Below are positions 1-9,296 of a stretch of 64,000 nt of DNA, piece by piece. The notes under the pieces are model-generated. The model was not told the DNA's origin and ran no database searches. It saw nothing but the letters and a program-made list of their open reading frames with translations. A program made the translations under genes and the position numbers. Position 1 is the stretch's first letter. Each line of letters opens with the position of its first letter. Source of the DNA: DTKD01 sp964494345 (GTDB lineage Bacteria; Armatimonadota; UBA5829); the NCBI GenBank assembly GCA_964494345.1, contig CAZBSI010000007.1, positions 1 to 64,000 of the forward strand. The letters are read 5' to 3'.

Positions 1-49
1 GAATCCGACGAGGCAATTTTCGCATAGAGAACAGTTCTATTTTAGTTGT

Positions 50-127
50 TGGTCGGGGCGGAGAGATTTGAACTCTCGGCCTCCAGTTCCCAAAACTGGC
101 GCGCTAACCAAGCTGCGCTACGCCCCG
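50..127 (-). tRNA. tRNA-Pro (anticodon TGG)
   Basis: Read on the minus strand it folds as a full cloverleaf. The acceptor stem begins CGGGGCG at 127 and closes with CGCCCCG, followed by discriminator A at 53 and an encoded CCA at 52-50. The anticodon stem CCAGT/ACTGG encloses loop TTTGGGA, giving anticodon TGG for proline. The T arm is GAGAG-TTCAAAT-CTCTC. The first pair C1-G72 is typical of bacterial tRNA-Pro. It lies just downstream of holA on the same strand. Confidence 0.95.
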
Positions 128-187
128 TGGACTCTATTATATCATACCACGAGCCGTGATAATAGATAGCAAAGGCTCGGGTTTTGG

Positions 188-1282
188 TTATCTGCCGGAT
201 AGCTCCAACACTAGCATTTCCATCACCATTCGAGCGTCCTCCATTCCCTCCTCGATGCCCTTTAACCTGGCGTCGGCTTTGGCTATGGCGGCAAAGCTGC
301 TGGTCAATTGCTTACGGGTAACGCGGGAGGACTGGGCTCGCAGGCGGCTTTCCTGCCAGCTTTGTCTGCTTAACAGATCCAGCAAATTAGGGTTGGATGG
401 CAAAAGAGCCTGCAGGTCCTGAGGGACAGACTCCTTGCGAAAAACCCTTACCCCTGAACTCGACAGCATCTTGTATTGCCATATCAGCCTGTACGTGCGG
501 GCTATGTTGGCAAGCACCTTCGGAGCCTCGGATTCGGGTCTGTCACCGGTCTCGAAAAGTTCGTCGAGATATCGCATCGCCTCGGCAGGATTGTGCGCGG
601 CTATCGCATCGACCAGCTTAAAAACCTTCTCCTCAGGGGTCTCGCTGGTGACCTGCGAGATATCTGCCGGCTTGATGGTGTCGGAATCCCCCGAGTAGCT
701 TATGAGTTTCTCAGCTTCGGATTGCAACACGGAGAAATCTGTGCCGACGCGCTGGATAAACGCTGATAGAGCGCTTTCATTGATCTTCTTGCCTGCATCC
801 TTAAACACAGACATGGCGAAGTCGCGGGCGCTCTGGGCCCTGGCGCGACCCTTTTCTGCGCCTGTGTTTATAACAGTTCCGACCTTGCGAATGGCCCTGG
901 ATACCTCACCGACCACCTCGTCCCCTCTTTTGGCACGGCCATCGACCTTGTCCGCCGCTGGAGTCACCATTATAAGACAGCCAGTAGGAGGCACATCGGA
1001 GAGCTGGCGGGCGAGCTTCTTTTGCTCGGATTCGTCCATTTTATTGGCGAACTTGACCAATACTACCCGTTGCGCGCTGGAGAAAGGAGGAATCGCAAGA
1101 CCGGCCATAATTCTGTCCGCAGTCGCCGAATCGCCCTCCATCTGCTCAAGGTCGAAGTCGGCGAAATCATCGGCGACGAGCTTTTTGAGCAGCTTATCAA
1201 GCTCGATTTTCTTGCGATAGTCGTCGTCGCCCGCGAGCAAATAGGCGCGGGGTTTGTCAGTTGATTTGGCAGCAGGACTCAT
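188..1282 (-). CDS. holA: DNA polymerase III subunit delta
   Basis: A 364-residue protein matching the delta subunit of the clamp loader, which opens the beta sliding clamp onto DNA with delta-prime and the tau/gamma ATPases. The N-terminal region has the family pattern PRAYLLAGDDDYRKKIELDKL followed by a degenerate AAA+ fold without Walker motifs, as expected for delta. The C-terminal helical collar includes a stretch ending IARTYRLIWQYKML. The ATG at 1282 is chosen because the family begins a few residues before YLLAGDD; a longer reading to 1468 would run through an intergenic repeat and has no family support. It is monocistronic, with the tRNA-Pro gene about 60 bases downstream. Confidence 0.9.
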   Translation of the reverse strand: MSPAAKSTDKPRAYLLAGDDDYRKKIELDKLLKKLVADDFADFDLEQMEGDSATADRIMAGLAIPPFSSAQRVVLVKFANKMDESEQKKLARQLSDVPPTGCLIMVTPAADKVDGRAKRGDEVVGEVSRAIRKVGTVINTGAEKGRARAQSARDFAMSVFKDAGKKINESALSAFIQRVGTDFSVLQSEAEKLISYSGDSDTIKPADISQVTSETPEEKVFKLVDAIAAHNPAEAMRYLDELFETGDRPESEAPKVLANIARTYRLIWQYKMLSSSGVRVFRKESVPQDLQALLPSNPNLLDLLSRQSWQESRLRAQSSRVTRKQLTSSFAAIAKADARLKGIEEGMEDARMVMEMLVLELSGR

Positions 1283-1345
1283 TGCATAGGCATTATCCCA
1301 CGCATCGGCGTTATTGGCAACTGTTGGATGTGGGGTTAGGAGAAA

Positions 1346-1390
1346 GGGAATAAACGCGAAAATGCGAAAGGAGCGAAAGTTGGAAAATAT
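1346..1390. repeat. Dispersed repeat, GCGAAAGGAGCGAAAG type (copy 1)
   Basis: The stretch with core GCGAAAGGAGCGAAAG recurs with few changes near 27880 and at 43141, always between genes. The flank at 1453-1485 (GGCGGCGATTC, then GATC and CCGCC) resembles a second unit at 32690-32712. The function is not known. Confidence 0.6.
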
Positions 1391-1680
1391 AATATAACTT
1401 TCAGGTTGATTGATACAGTGGCCAGGCCTCTGTCCCGGCTTTTTTCTGGTTGTGGGGCGGCGATTCAAAGATCACCGCCCATCGTACGAGAATGATTCAG
1501 GACACCCCAGCAAAAATACCTGTTTTTGCCGGGCTTGCAGGGATTCATAGGATAAACAGGGAATATATAAGTGTCTCTAACAACTCGTGGTTTGAAGAGG
1601 CTTAAAAGGCTGCTCCTCGCGGATCTAACTCGCGAAGTCAGCAATCAACGGAGGATTGAATGATCCTTTCTATTACCACG

Positions 1681-1759
1681 GGGCTGCGAGAAGTAGCCCG
1701 CATTTGAGCCAGGCGAATCCGAAAGTTCGGGGAAACTTCGATTTCTGATAGCCTGGCTC
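1681..1759. other. Structured intergenic element upstream of rluD
   Basis: The 533-base gap between holA and rluD contains two nested-looking stem-loops just before rluD. GGGCT (1681) pairs with AGCCC (1695). A perfect 9-bp inverted repeat GAGCCAGGC (1706-1714) and GCCTGGCTC (1751-1759) encloses an imperfect inner hairpin CGAAAGTTC/GAAACTTCG. It could be a leader RNA of rluD or an unrecognised small RNA. I do not recognise an Rfam family. The rest of the gap (1391-1680) shows no gene. Confidence 0.35.
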
Positions 1760-1815
1760 ACTTCTATTTAACCCCCAAAGCAGGTTTTCATAGCCTCCGC
1801 ATCTAAGCTCACACT

Positions 1816-2802
1816 GTGAACGAGACAGTATATGTTGTAGATGATAAAAACTCAGGTGAACGGCTGGATTTGTATCTGGTCGAGCAGATGCCGGAGATGT
1901 CGCGGTCGTATATACAGAAACTGATCGCCAAAGCCCATGCCACGGTGAACGGAACGGCGGTGAGGGCTGGGCACAAAGTTCAGGCTGGGGATCGGATAAA
2001 TGTGGTTGTGCCTCCACCTGAACCGGCGGATATACAACCGGAACAGATCCCGCTGGATGTGGTATACGAAGACGAACAGATCATCGTGATAAATAAACCA
2101 AAGTCAATGACCGTGCATCCGGCGCCCGGCAGCAGGACCGGCACGCTGGTAAACGCGGTGGTCGCGTATACTGATGATCTCTCAGGAATCGGCGGCACAG
2201 AGCGACCGGGGATAGTCCATAGACTCGATAAAAACACCTCCGGGCTACTGGTGGTAGCAAAAACCGACGTGGCCCATTCCTCGCTTCAGTCGCAGATTCA
2301 GAAAAGGACAGCCGAAAGACGTTACCTGGCGCTTGTGTGGGGCGAGACGAAGTTTAATGAGGCAGTAGTCGATGCGCCAATCGGACGCCACCCCACCGAC
2401 CGGCAGAAACAGGCGGTTATAAAGGATACGGATCGGTATACCGCGCGAGAGGCGATTACCCAACTAAAGGTGCTGCAGAGGTTTGAAGGCTTTACTTTGC
2501 TGGAGGCCAAACTCGACACTGGCCGGACGCATCAGATACGGGTTCATTGCTCGTTTATAGGGCACCCCGTGGTCGGCGATCCTATTTATGGCGGCACAAA
2601 ACGCCCCATCCCGCCGGCATACAGCAAGCTGGACCAACGTGAGCTGTCGGCGCTTCTGGATGCGCTGCAGGGCCAGGCTCTGCACGCGTTCGCTTTGTCT
2701 TTCGATCATCCAACTACGGGCAAGCGATTATCCTTTGAAGCTCCCCTGCCCCCCGATATCGCGCATCTGCTGAATTGGCTGAAACAGAGGGCGGGCGGTT
2801 AA
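1816..2802 (+). CDS. rluD: RluA/RluD-family 23S rRNA pseudouridine synthase
   Basis: A 328-residue pseudouridine synthase that converts uridine to pseudouridine, probably in 23S rRNA. An S4 RNA-binding domain spans about residues 14-62 (GERLDLYLVEQMPEMSRSYI). The catalytic RluA domain carries the signature HRLDKNTSGLLV with nucleophile Asp138, and later GRTHQIRVH. The start is GTG at 1816; there is no strong ribosome binding site, but the protein aligns from its first residues with the family. In many bacteria rluD follows lspA, but here lspA lies near 59156, so that link is broken. The exact target uridines cannot be read from sequence. Confidence 0.9.
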   Translation: MNETVYVVDDKNSGERLDLYLVEQMPEMSRSYIQKLIAKAHATVNGTAVRAGHKVQAGDRINVVVPPPEPADIQPEQIPLDVVYEDEQIIVINKPKSMTVHPAPGSRTGTLVNAVVAYTDDLSGIGGTERPGIVHRLDKNTSGLLVVAKTDVAHSSLQSQIQKRTAERRYLALVWGETKFNEAVVDAPIGRHPTDRQKQAVIKDTDRYTAREAITQLKVLQRFEGFTLLEAKLDTGRTHQIRVHCSFIGHPVVGDPIYGGTKRPIPPAYSKLDQRELSALLDALQGQALHAFALSFDHPTTGKRLSFEAPLPPDIAHLLNWLKQRAGG

Positions 2803-2857
2803 AAAAAACGGAGGGCGGGTACAGGTAGCTTCACAGACGCGTTATTGAGGTCGCCTC

Positions 2858-3577
2858 GTGTCCAGGCTCTTTATAGGAACGTCAGGGTGGAATTATAAAC
2901 ACTGGCGCGGTGTGTTTTATCCTGATGAGCTTGCAGAGTCGGAGTGGCTGCATCACTACTCCCAAACGTTTCATTCAGTAGAGATAAACAACTCGTTTTA
3001 CCGATTGCCTGAGAAGAAGACGTTCGAGGCGTGGTACGCACAGACGCCGGATAATTTCACCTTCTCGGTAAAGGCCAGCAGATATCTTACCCACACAAAA
3101 AAGCTGCACGAGCCAGAAGAAGCGCTACAGCGCCTGCTGGATCACGCAGCCGGATTATCTGACAAGCTCGGGGCAATACTATATCAACTGCCTCCGCGGT
3201 TCCACGTCGACCTTGATAGTCTGGATCACTTTCTTGGCCTGTTACCCCCGCATCCCCGATCGGCATTTGAGTTTAGAGATAACTCCTGGCAGTGTGAAGC
3301 GGTCTGGTCGCTGTTGCGCAAGCACGGGGTCGCCTATTGCATAATGGACTCCCCCGGCCTGCCGCTTCACATTAAAACCACCTGCGATTATTCGTATATC
3401 CGACTCCACTCCGGCGGGGAACTGACAGCCAGTGACTATACGACCAAGCACTTACAGGAGTGGGCGGCTCGAATACGCAAACTACTTAACAACGGTGACG
3501 TATACGCATTCTTCAACAACGACACCCTTGGCTACGCGTTGAAGAATGCAGCCGAGCTTACGACGCTATTAAGTTAA
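2858..3577 (+). CDS. DUF72 (YecE-like) family protein
   Basis: A 239-residue member of the DUF72 family, which has a TIM-barrel fold and unknown biochemical role. The N-terminal signature FIGTSGWNYKHWRGVFYP, then FHSVEINNSFYRLP and FTFSVKASRYLTH are all diagnostic. The GTG start at 2858 lies 55 bases after rluD on the same strand, so cotranscription is possible. The length is normal. It runs convergently toward the pseudopilin gene, with 15 bases between stops. Confidence 0.85.
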   Translation: MSRLFIGTSGWNYKHWRGVFYPDELAESEWLHHYSQTFHSVEINNSFYRLPEKKTFEAWYAQTPDNFTFSVKASRYLTHTKKLHEPEEALQRLLDHAAGLSDKLGAILYQLPPRFHVDLDSLDHFLGLLPPHPRSAFEFRDNSWQCEAVWSLLRKHGVAYCIMDSPGLPLHIKTTCDYSYIRLHSGGELTASDYTTKHLQEWAARIRKLLNNGDVYAFFNNDTLGYALKNAAELTTLLS

Positions 3578-3592
3578 TGTTCGATTGGAAAC

Positions 3593-4477
3593 CTATTCCG
3601 TAATCCTGGGGTCCGGCGCTCCGTAATAATAGGAGTTTCGATGCCACGGACACCTGCAGGCTCTGTTTGCGGCGTGGTTTACTCCGCCGGCGAATTGATC
3701 GTGCAGCCCCCGGATTTTAAGTATCTCTTTTTTTGCAATCCATCTGACGTGGCCATCTGCAAATGAGCAAGTGGTGCCTTCCCAGTGGATGTCGCCGGGA
3801 TCGTCAAATGCCGCATAGCTCCACCACTGGAAGAAACCGTCGTTCTGGCCATTAAGCCCAGCGGCGGTGCCTCGCTTTTCGTGGATCAAAAACATAATTT
3901 GTGAGGCTCGACCAGCAGTCGCAGCGGCGAGTTTGACAGTATATGGGCGGGCCTGCTTGTCGCAAAGGTCTTCGTTTACGGCATAGCTGACGCCGAAGCC
4001 GGCCGGCAACCCCTCAGCCTGCTGGGCGGTCGCACCTTTGGGCCAGGAGGATTGGTCAGACCATCCAATTTTTCTGCCGTTGTAATGGCAAGGAATGTTC
4101 ATGTCCGAAGGGCAGTTGTAGAATGCCACCGCTCTTGCGTATCCGCCAGTATACAAGGAGCCTTTCCGAACGTCGCAAGGCACAATATTGGTGTCTCCGC
4201 CTGCGACTCCTCTGTCAAATGTAGAGCCTGTCCATTCAGCAGTTGCACGCTGGGTATAGTTGGCCATACGGCTTCGACACGACACCGGCAGCAAACCGTT
4301 GTTGTCATCTGCATAATTGAAAAAGGCCAACGTGAGCTGCTTGAGGTTGGAGCAGCAGGTAGCCTGCCGACCGCGCTCTTTGGCGTTCATAAAAACGGGA
4401 AAGAGAATCGCTGCTAAAATGGCAATAATAGCAATTACGACGAGCAGCTCGATGAGAGTAAATCCTCGCTTGGTCAT
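3593..4477 (-). CDS. Type II secretion pseudopilin-like protein (prepilin-type N-methylation, DUF1559-like)
   Basis: A 294-residue protein. The N-terminus is a class III signal: a short basic leader MTKRG, cleavage before F, then a hydrophobic helix FTLIELLVVIAIIAILAA with the conserved Glu at +5. Near the C-terminus FADGHVRWI is the H-x-G type motif (FADGHV) that marks the large families of prepilin-like proteins expanded in Planctomycetota and Armatimonadota. The LFPVF after the helix is especially Armatimonadota-like. No prepilin peptidase or secretion ATPase lies nearby, so it is a stand-alone copy. It is probably exported and anchored; its substrate or surface role is unknown. Confidence 0.85.
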   Translation of the reverse strand: MTKRGFTLIELLVVIAIIAILAAILFPVFMNAKERGRQATCCSNLKQLTLAFFNYADDNNGLLPVSCRSRMANYTQRATAEWTGSTFDRGVAGGDTNIVPCDVRKGSLYTGGYARAVAFYNCPSDMNIPCHYNGRKIGWSDQSSWPKGATAQQAEGLPAGFGVSYAVNEDLCDKQARPYTVKLAAATAGRASQIMFLIHEKRGTAAGLNGQNDGFFQWWSYAAFDDPGDIHWEGTTCSFADGHVRWIAKKEILKIRGLHDQFAGGVNHAANRACRCPWHRNSYYYGAPDPRITE

Positions 4478-4749
4478 ATCGAACCTCGTATCCCCGGAAG
4501 AAACGGGGGTTTTCTACGCTTTTTGTAGTGACAAAGCGTATAGCCTAAGTATCTCACAGACAAGGTTGAATGTCAACGAATCCGCAATACCCCAAAAGTC
4601 ATAATTATTGTGTGTTTGGGTAGAACACCTGAGAGATAGTTATATTATTGACTTCCTTGCTGGTCTGGGTTACCCTTGATTGCTGCCTGCCGGGAAGTAT
4701 CTGGAATTGTCCGGCCCAGCCAAATTGGATATTAATGGAGGATTAGTGC

Positions 4750-5064
4750 GTGGACCGAATCAAACACCTGCAAGATCTGATTGAATTCCCCAAAGAGGGC
4801 ATCTTAAGCAAGACAATAGTCGACAGCGAAAGCGGCGAAGTGGACGTATTTATGCTGCCCAAGGGCGAGAAAATATCGACACATACGTCTTCTCGAGACG
4901 CTGCAGTCACAGTGTTGCAAGGCGAGGCGGATTTTGTTCTCGGCGACACTACATATCGAGTGAAGGCCGGCGACTGGTTCTTTATGGAAGCTGAGCTTCC
5001 GCACGCGCTGTCTGCGATTGAGGACTTTGCTTTTCTGCTGACTCTATTTGGAAGCAGCGACTAA
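4750..5064 (+). CDS. Small cupin-domain protein
   Basis: A 104-residue single-domain cupin. The beta-barrel core runs from about 35 to 95 and includes LQGEADFVLGDTTYRVKAGDWFFMEAELPHAL, cut here by motif: the glycine-rich first cupin motif is weak (KISTHTSSRDA with a single His) and the second ends PHAL. Metal ligands are therefore only partly present, so catalysis is uncertain and a ligand-binding or sensing role is possible. The start is GTG at 4750, eight bases after GGAGG at 4737. It has no obvious operon partner; the 272 bases upstream hold the divergent control regions of this gene and the pseudopilin. Confidence 0.75.
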   Translation: MDRIKHLQDLIEFPKEGILSKTIVDSESGEVDVFMLPKGEKISTHTSSRDAAVTVLQGEADFVLGDTTYRVKAGDWFFMEAELPHALSAIEDFAFLLTLFGSSD

Positions 5065-5077
5065 TCAATAAATAAAA

Positions 5078-5103
5078 GGGGTGGTGTAAAACACGCCACC
5101 CCC
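5078..5103 (-). terminator. Intrinsic terminator of the minus-strand kinase gene
   Basis: GGGGTGG and CCACCCC form a 7-bp GC-rich stem with a loop of about 11 bases. On the minus strand it is followed by TTTTATTTATT, a good U-tract, right after the kinase stop at 5129. It may also stop the cupin transcript from the other side, where the T-tract is weak. Confidence 0.75.
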
Positions 5104-5128
5104 AACTTTCATTTAATGCCGCTTAAGA

Positions 5129-6862
5129 TCAGTTGCCGTTGACCAGCTCCGCCTGCTCGCTTTCGAACTGCGGCGGGCATTTCGGCAGTTCGAATATGAA
5201 CGAAGAGCCTTTGCCCTCCTCGCTTTCGACCCATATTTTTCCGCCGTGTGCTTCTACGAGGTGTTTGACCAGATATAGCCCGATCCCCGTGCCGCCCACC
5301 TTGCGGGTATCGCGGTTGTCGATGCGGTGGAAGCGATCGAAGAGTTTTTCGATATGCTCCTTTGGTATGCCCATACCCTGGTCTGACACCGACATCTGAA
5401 TCACGCCGTTGTTTTGCTTGCCGGCAACTGTGATCGTCCCTCCATTGGGGGAATATTTGACCGCGTTGTTTGTAAGGTTGGTGAGAATCTGATCCACCTT
5501 GTCGTTATCGGCGACGATGGTGGGCAAATCCGGTTCAAGATCGACTGCAAATTCGTGCTTATTTGTATAAGACTTCTGCGCAGCCACGACTTTGTCGACC
5601 ACATCCGGCAGATTGACCGGCCCAGGATTGAGATCGAGCGCGCGGCCGGCCTCGATTCGAGAGACGTTGAGCAAGTCGCTGATAAGCCTTGTGAGCCTGT
5701 CGCATTCCTGGTCGATAATTACATAGAACTCATGCACAGTGTCCGCATCATAGAAGCCATCAACATCCTGCAACAGAGTGGAAATGAAACCCTTGATTGA
5801 GGTAAGAGGCGTACGCAATTCGTGCGACACCGTGGAAACAAACGCGGTTTTCATTCGCTCGATGCTGCGGATTTCGGTGATGTCGTTGAAGATAGCAACT
5901 ACGCCTATCACGCTCTGGTCTTCGCCTCGAACCAGCGCCGTCTGAACCTGGTATATCCTCTCGGTCTCCTCGTCTCCGGGTATCGACAACGAGATTTCTT
6001 CCTGAAGCTCGTCCGTTTCTTCAAGAGCTCGCATGATAAGACTCTGAGCGCCCTCGTTTTTGATTATGCTGACATAATCCCCGGAGAGTCGCTCGCCCTG
6101 GTCGACACCGAACATGGTGCGTGCCGAAGAGTTCATCTGCATCACTCTTCCGTTCTGGTGGACCATCACGATTCCCGCGTAAACGCTCTCGATTACGTGC
6201 TCAAGCTCTTCTTTTTCCTCGATGATCTCACGATACATCTTGGCGCTTGCGACCACCGAGGCAAGGTTATGAGCATAACGGCTGAGCAGGTTTACATCTT
6301 CCTGCACAAATACATTGCCCAGACGCTGGTTGAAGACCCACAATACACCGATCACTCTGCGCTCAAGGACCTTGTTGGTATCTTCATCGCGCTTTTCGAC
6401 GATCAACGGCACACAGACACCGTTGTTGATCTTGAGCAGGGCGACGTTTTCTCGGATGGTTCTGGGGTCGTTGACGGCATCGTACAGGATAATTGGTTTT
6501 TGCTCGCGGAAGACTTCTCCGGAGATGCCCGCAGTAGCAGGGACGCGGAATGCTTTAATCTCCGCATCGTTGAACCCCAGCGCAGGCTTCGCGGCGACAA
6601 GCTCTCCATCGTCCTCGTCATAGAGCATAAACACGCACTTTTCGCCCTGTAGAAGCATACTCGTGCGCACCATAAGGCGCTTTATCATCTCTTCGAGCTC
6701 TGAGAGCGAAGTCGCGCCCGGTCCCTGAGATTCCGATTCTTTTATGCGGTCTTCAAGCCGTTTGTTGGCTTGCTCCAGTGCGGAAACGGCAATCTCTTTT
6801 TCAGAGAGTAGCTTTTCCAGCTCATCTATTCTGCTACGAAGGGACTTGGCATCGGCGTCCAA
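5129..6862 (-). CDS. Soluble sensor histidine kinase (coiled coil-GAF-PAS-HisKA-HATPase)
   Basis: A 577-residue kinase without membrane segments. The order is a coiled coil (about 5-45), a GAF domain (about 60-210), a PAS domain (about 222-335), HisKA with phosphoacceptor His347 in SHELRTPLTS, and an HATPase domain with N-box NLTNNAVKYSP, G1 DQGMGIP and G2 GTGIGLYLV. It should sense a cytoplasmic ligand or redox state and phosphorylate a response regulator, but no regulator is adjacent, so it is an orphan. The start ATG at 6862 gives a natural N-terminal coiled coil. Followed by a good terminator at 5078-5103. Confidence 0.92.
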   Translation of the reverse strand: MDADAKSLRSRIDELEKLLSEKEIAVSALEQANKRLEDRIKESESQGPGATSLSELEEMIKRLMVRTSMLLQGEKCVFMLYDEDDGELVAAKPALGFNDAEIKAFRVPATAGISGEVFREQKPIILYDAVNDPRTIRENVALLKINNGVCVPLIVEKRDEDTNKVLERRVIGVLWVFNQRLGNVFVQEDVNLLSRYAHNLASVVASAKMYREIIEEKEELEHVIESVYAGIVMVHQNGRVMQMNSSARTMFGVDQGERLSGDYVSIIKNEGAQSLIMRALEETDELQEEISLSIPGDEETERIYQVQTALVRGEDQSVIGVVAIFNDITEIRSIERMKTAFVSTVSHELRTPLTSIKGFISTLLQDVDGFYDADTVHEFYVIIDQECDRLTRLISDLLNVSRIEAGRALDLNPGPVNLPDVVDKVVAAQKSYTNKHEFAVDLEPDLPTIVADNDKVDQILTNLTNNAVKYSPNGGTITVAGKQNNGVIQMSVSDQGMGIPKEHIEKLFDRFHRIDNRDTRKVGGTGIGLYLVKHLVEAHGGKIWVESEEGKGSSFIFELPKCPPQFESEQAELVNGN

Positions 6863-7123
6863 TATATTACCTCACTTATATCAGCCCAGCGACCAAACAA
6901 AACGGCGCTTTCGCGCCGGCGCTGCAAGCATAAAACAAGCCCGTCAGGGCCAATATCACATATCGAATTATAGCACGGAGCAATCTCATGGTCAAACAGC
7001 GAATTTTGCAAACAGCCCAGGCGGCATAACGAAAAGAAAAAGCCGACTCGGACTCACGCTGCGGAAATAATCTACCGATACTCATGTATGTCAAGCGTGG
7101 GATAAAATGCTATGGAGGAATAT

Positions 7124-9010
7124 ATGATAATCCGACCCCAGGGATCGACCGATCAGCAGGTGCCGTATGCAGCAGGACGATTTACGGACAGCGATGCGTT
7201 TGCCATAAATCAGATCGGTGCGGCAAGCCCGTTTGGAGGGTTGCTGTGCAGCATAGGGTCGGATTATTCGGTAGAATTGTTGCCGGACGGCTCCGGTTGC
7301 AGCCGATTTGCCGGTAAAGAGGTCACCCATTCCTCACGACTCAGCAAAGCCTGGTATATTCGAGATAAGGAAAGCGGAGATCAGTGGACGGCCTTTTTTG
7401 CTCCGATGGGCCAACGCAGCGATGAGTATGAAATCCGTTTCGAGCCTGGTCAGGCCAGCGTTTTTACACTGAAGAACAAGATCGCTGCAAGCCTCACTAT
7501 CGCCACAGTGCCGAACCTGCCGTGCGAGGTATGGCGGTTAAATATCGAGAATCGATCCGCATCCGCCAGGACTCTCGAGTTCACAACATATATAGAGCCG
7601 CACACCGCAGTGTCGATGGAAGCGGCATTTCGTCCCAGCGATAATGTACTATTGATGCGCCGCCCACTTGGGGAGGCTGCCACAATCTCCGATGAAGGTC
7701 TGGCAGATGAGCTGGTATTGTTTCACTCCTGCACGCTTCCCCCCACCCGTTTCGCTATAGAGAAAACTGATTTTGTGGGAGATGGCCGGACTCTGGCTAA
7801 CCCGATTCATATCGAGGATTCCAAAAAGAGTGCGGAAAATGGATGCGTAAGCAATTTAATCGCCTCTTTGACCATCGAAATCGACCTGCCGGTGGAAGGG
7901 CAGGCGGATTGCGGATTCTGTTTCGGAGTCGCGCAAAGCCCGGAATCGGCTCTTCGCGTCGCTAAAGCGTTATCAAAAGCGGATAACGTTAGCGCCGCGA
8001 TCGATATGTCGAGAAAATCCTGGCGGGAGTTATCCGGCGCCGTGCAATTGCACACATCCGATCGGACGTTTGACGCGCTGGTGAATACATGGCTGCCCTA
8101 TGAGACTTATTCGGGGTGGATCCGACAGCGTAATGCGCCTAATAACCTTGACCCGGCGAAGGTGGCGGATATACTGCGGTGTTTGCATCCTTTATCCGGG
8201 GCGGCATCTCATATTATCCGGCCTGCGCTGCTCAGTTTTGCTGCCGGGTTGTCTCTGCTTGGGTCATATTCACCGGATGAGCAGTCTATTGTCAGTATCC
8301 CACCCACTGAGCTGCTCTGGCTGGTGATAAGCACTGCCCGATATGTCGCCGAGACCGGGGACAGCAGTATTTTAGCCGAGAGCATAGCCCTTCGCGATGG
8401 GCCTGCTATGCCTCTCCGGGAACATTGTGATCGTATAATAAGAATGGCCATTGATACCTCCGCCGAGGATTCTAACTTTGGAGATGATAGACTGCTGGCG
8501 GAGACGATTCGCAGTTGGTCGCTTGTGCCGGGCAATAATGCTGATCACGGCAGAATGCTTGAGATGGTGCAGCGGAGAAATCTGGGTCGAAAAGAGAGTT
8601 CGGAGCGCCGAGCGCTCCCGCGGCGGCTTCGCTATTTGCAATCGATAACTCCCGCGCTGTCGGATAAAATGATTATAGACGATTTGCTGGATCATCTTGG
8701 GTCTGACAGGCTGGGCACTGGGGATGTGGAGGCTCTAAACGCGCTTTATAGCGTGCTGGTGGAATGGACGATCGGCCTCAGCGCCACCAGCGAGGGGTTG
8801 TTACTGAACCCGCGCCTGCCGAATTCGTGGATAGATTGTGAGATCAGGAGAAGGTTTCGCGGCGACACATATAATATAACGCTGCGTCGCAACGTGGTTG
8901 AGTCCGGCAATGGGTCGTCGATGGTGGTGGATGGGGAGCCCGTGCTCGGACAGATGCTGCCGTTCTTCGGAGATGGCGGGGTACACAACGTCGAGGTGAT
9001 TGTTGGCTGA
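7124..9010 (+). CDS. GH94/glycosyltransferase-36-like protein with reduced catalytic domain
   Basis: About 628 residues. The N-terminal half resembles the beta-sandwich of the GH94 family (cellobiose phosphorylase, cyclic glucan synthase C-terminal part): NQIGAASPFGGLLCSIG, then a stretch with WTAFFAPMG and CEVWRLNIEN, then VQLHTSDRTFDALVNTWLPYETYSGWIRQRN where the (alpha/alpha)6 domain normally begins. The usual active-site block (FRDQLQD type) after this point is absent and the barrel is much shortened. I infer a carbohydrate-binding or non-phosphorolytic derivative. ATG at 7124 is preferred because GGAGGA at 7114 lies five bases before it; an in-frame ATG at 7112 has no binding site. Confidence 0.7.
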   Translation: MIIRPQGSTDQQVPYAAGRFTDSDAFAINQIGAASPFGGLLCSIGSDYSVELLPDGSGCSRFAGKEVTHSSRLSKAWYIRDKESGDQWTAFFAPMGQRSDEYEIRFEPGQASVFTLKNKIAASLTIATVPNLPCEVWRLNIENRSASARTLEFTTYIEPHTAVSMEAAFRPSDNVLLMRRPLGEAATISDEGLADELVLFHSCTLPPTRFAIEKTDFVGDGRTLANPIHIEDSKKSAENGCVSNLIASLTIEIDLPVEGQADCGFCFGVAQSPESALRVAKALSKADNVSAAIDMSRKSWRELSGAVQLHTSDRTFDALVNTWLPYETYSGWIRQRNAPNNLDPAKVADILRCLHPLSGAASHIIRPALLSFAAGLSLLGSYSPDEQSIVSIPPTELLWLVISTARYVAETGDSSILAESIALRDGPAMPLREHCDRIIRMAIDTSAEDSNFGDDRLLAETIRSWSLVPGNNADHGRMLEMVQRRNLGRKESSERRALPRRLRYLQSITPALSDKMIIDDLLDHLGSDRLGTGDVEALNALYSVLVEWTIGLSATSEGLLLNPRLPNSWIDCEIRRRFRGDTYNITLRRNVVESGNGSSMVVDGEPVLGQMLPFFGDGGVHNVEVIVG

Positions 9011-9017
9011 AATTAAA

Positions 9018-9296
9018 TTAACCGCCGAGCCTGCTGCGAATATCGGATTCAGTGAGGCCGACGATCTTGAGGGTCTTCTCCCGACTCTTGTCACCAGAGA
9101 CAAGCTCGACCTGGGATTTGCGAATGGCGAGCTTGCCTGCGACGAACTTGACGATGGCGGCGTTGGCAGCGCCCTCGACAGGGGGAGCTGTGATCTTGAT
9201 ACACAGGACGTCGTCGCGCCATCCGGTTATCTCGTTGCGAGAACCTCTCGGGGTGACGTGCAGCCGAAGTATGGCATCGGACATCTGCGCTACCAC
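9018..9296 (-). CDS. DUF167 (YggU) family protein
   Basis: A 92-residue protein matching the YggU/DUF167 family of unknown function. Diagnostic segments are LHVTPRGSRNEITGW, ITAPPVEGAANAAIVKF and VELVSGDKSREKTLKI. The start ATG at 9296 overlaps the stop of the upstream membrane gene by a few bases, indicating translational coupling in a three-gene minus-strand operon (10745 to 9018). Met5 at 9284 is an alternative start. It converges on the GH94-like gene with seven bases between stops. Confidence 0.85.
   Translation of the reverse strand: MVAQMSDAILRLHVTPRGSRNEITGWRDDVLCIKITAPPVEGAANAAIVKFVAGKLAIRKSQVELVSGDKSREKTLKIVGLTESDIRSRLGG

Noticed and set aside
1283..1468. N-terminal extension of holA to 1468
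   Set aside because: It runs through a dispersed repeat and has no family similarity; the family begins at the ATG at 1282.
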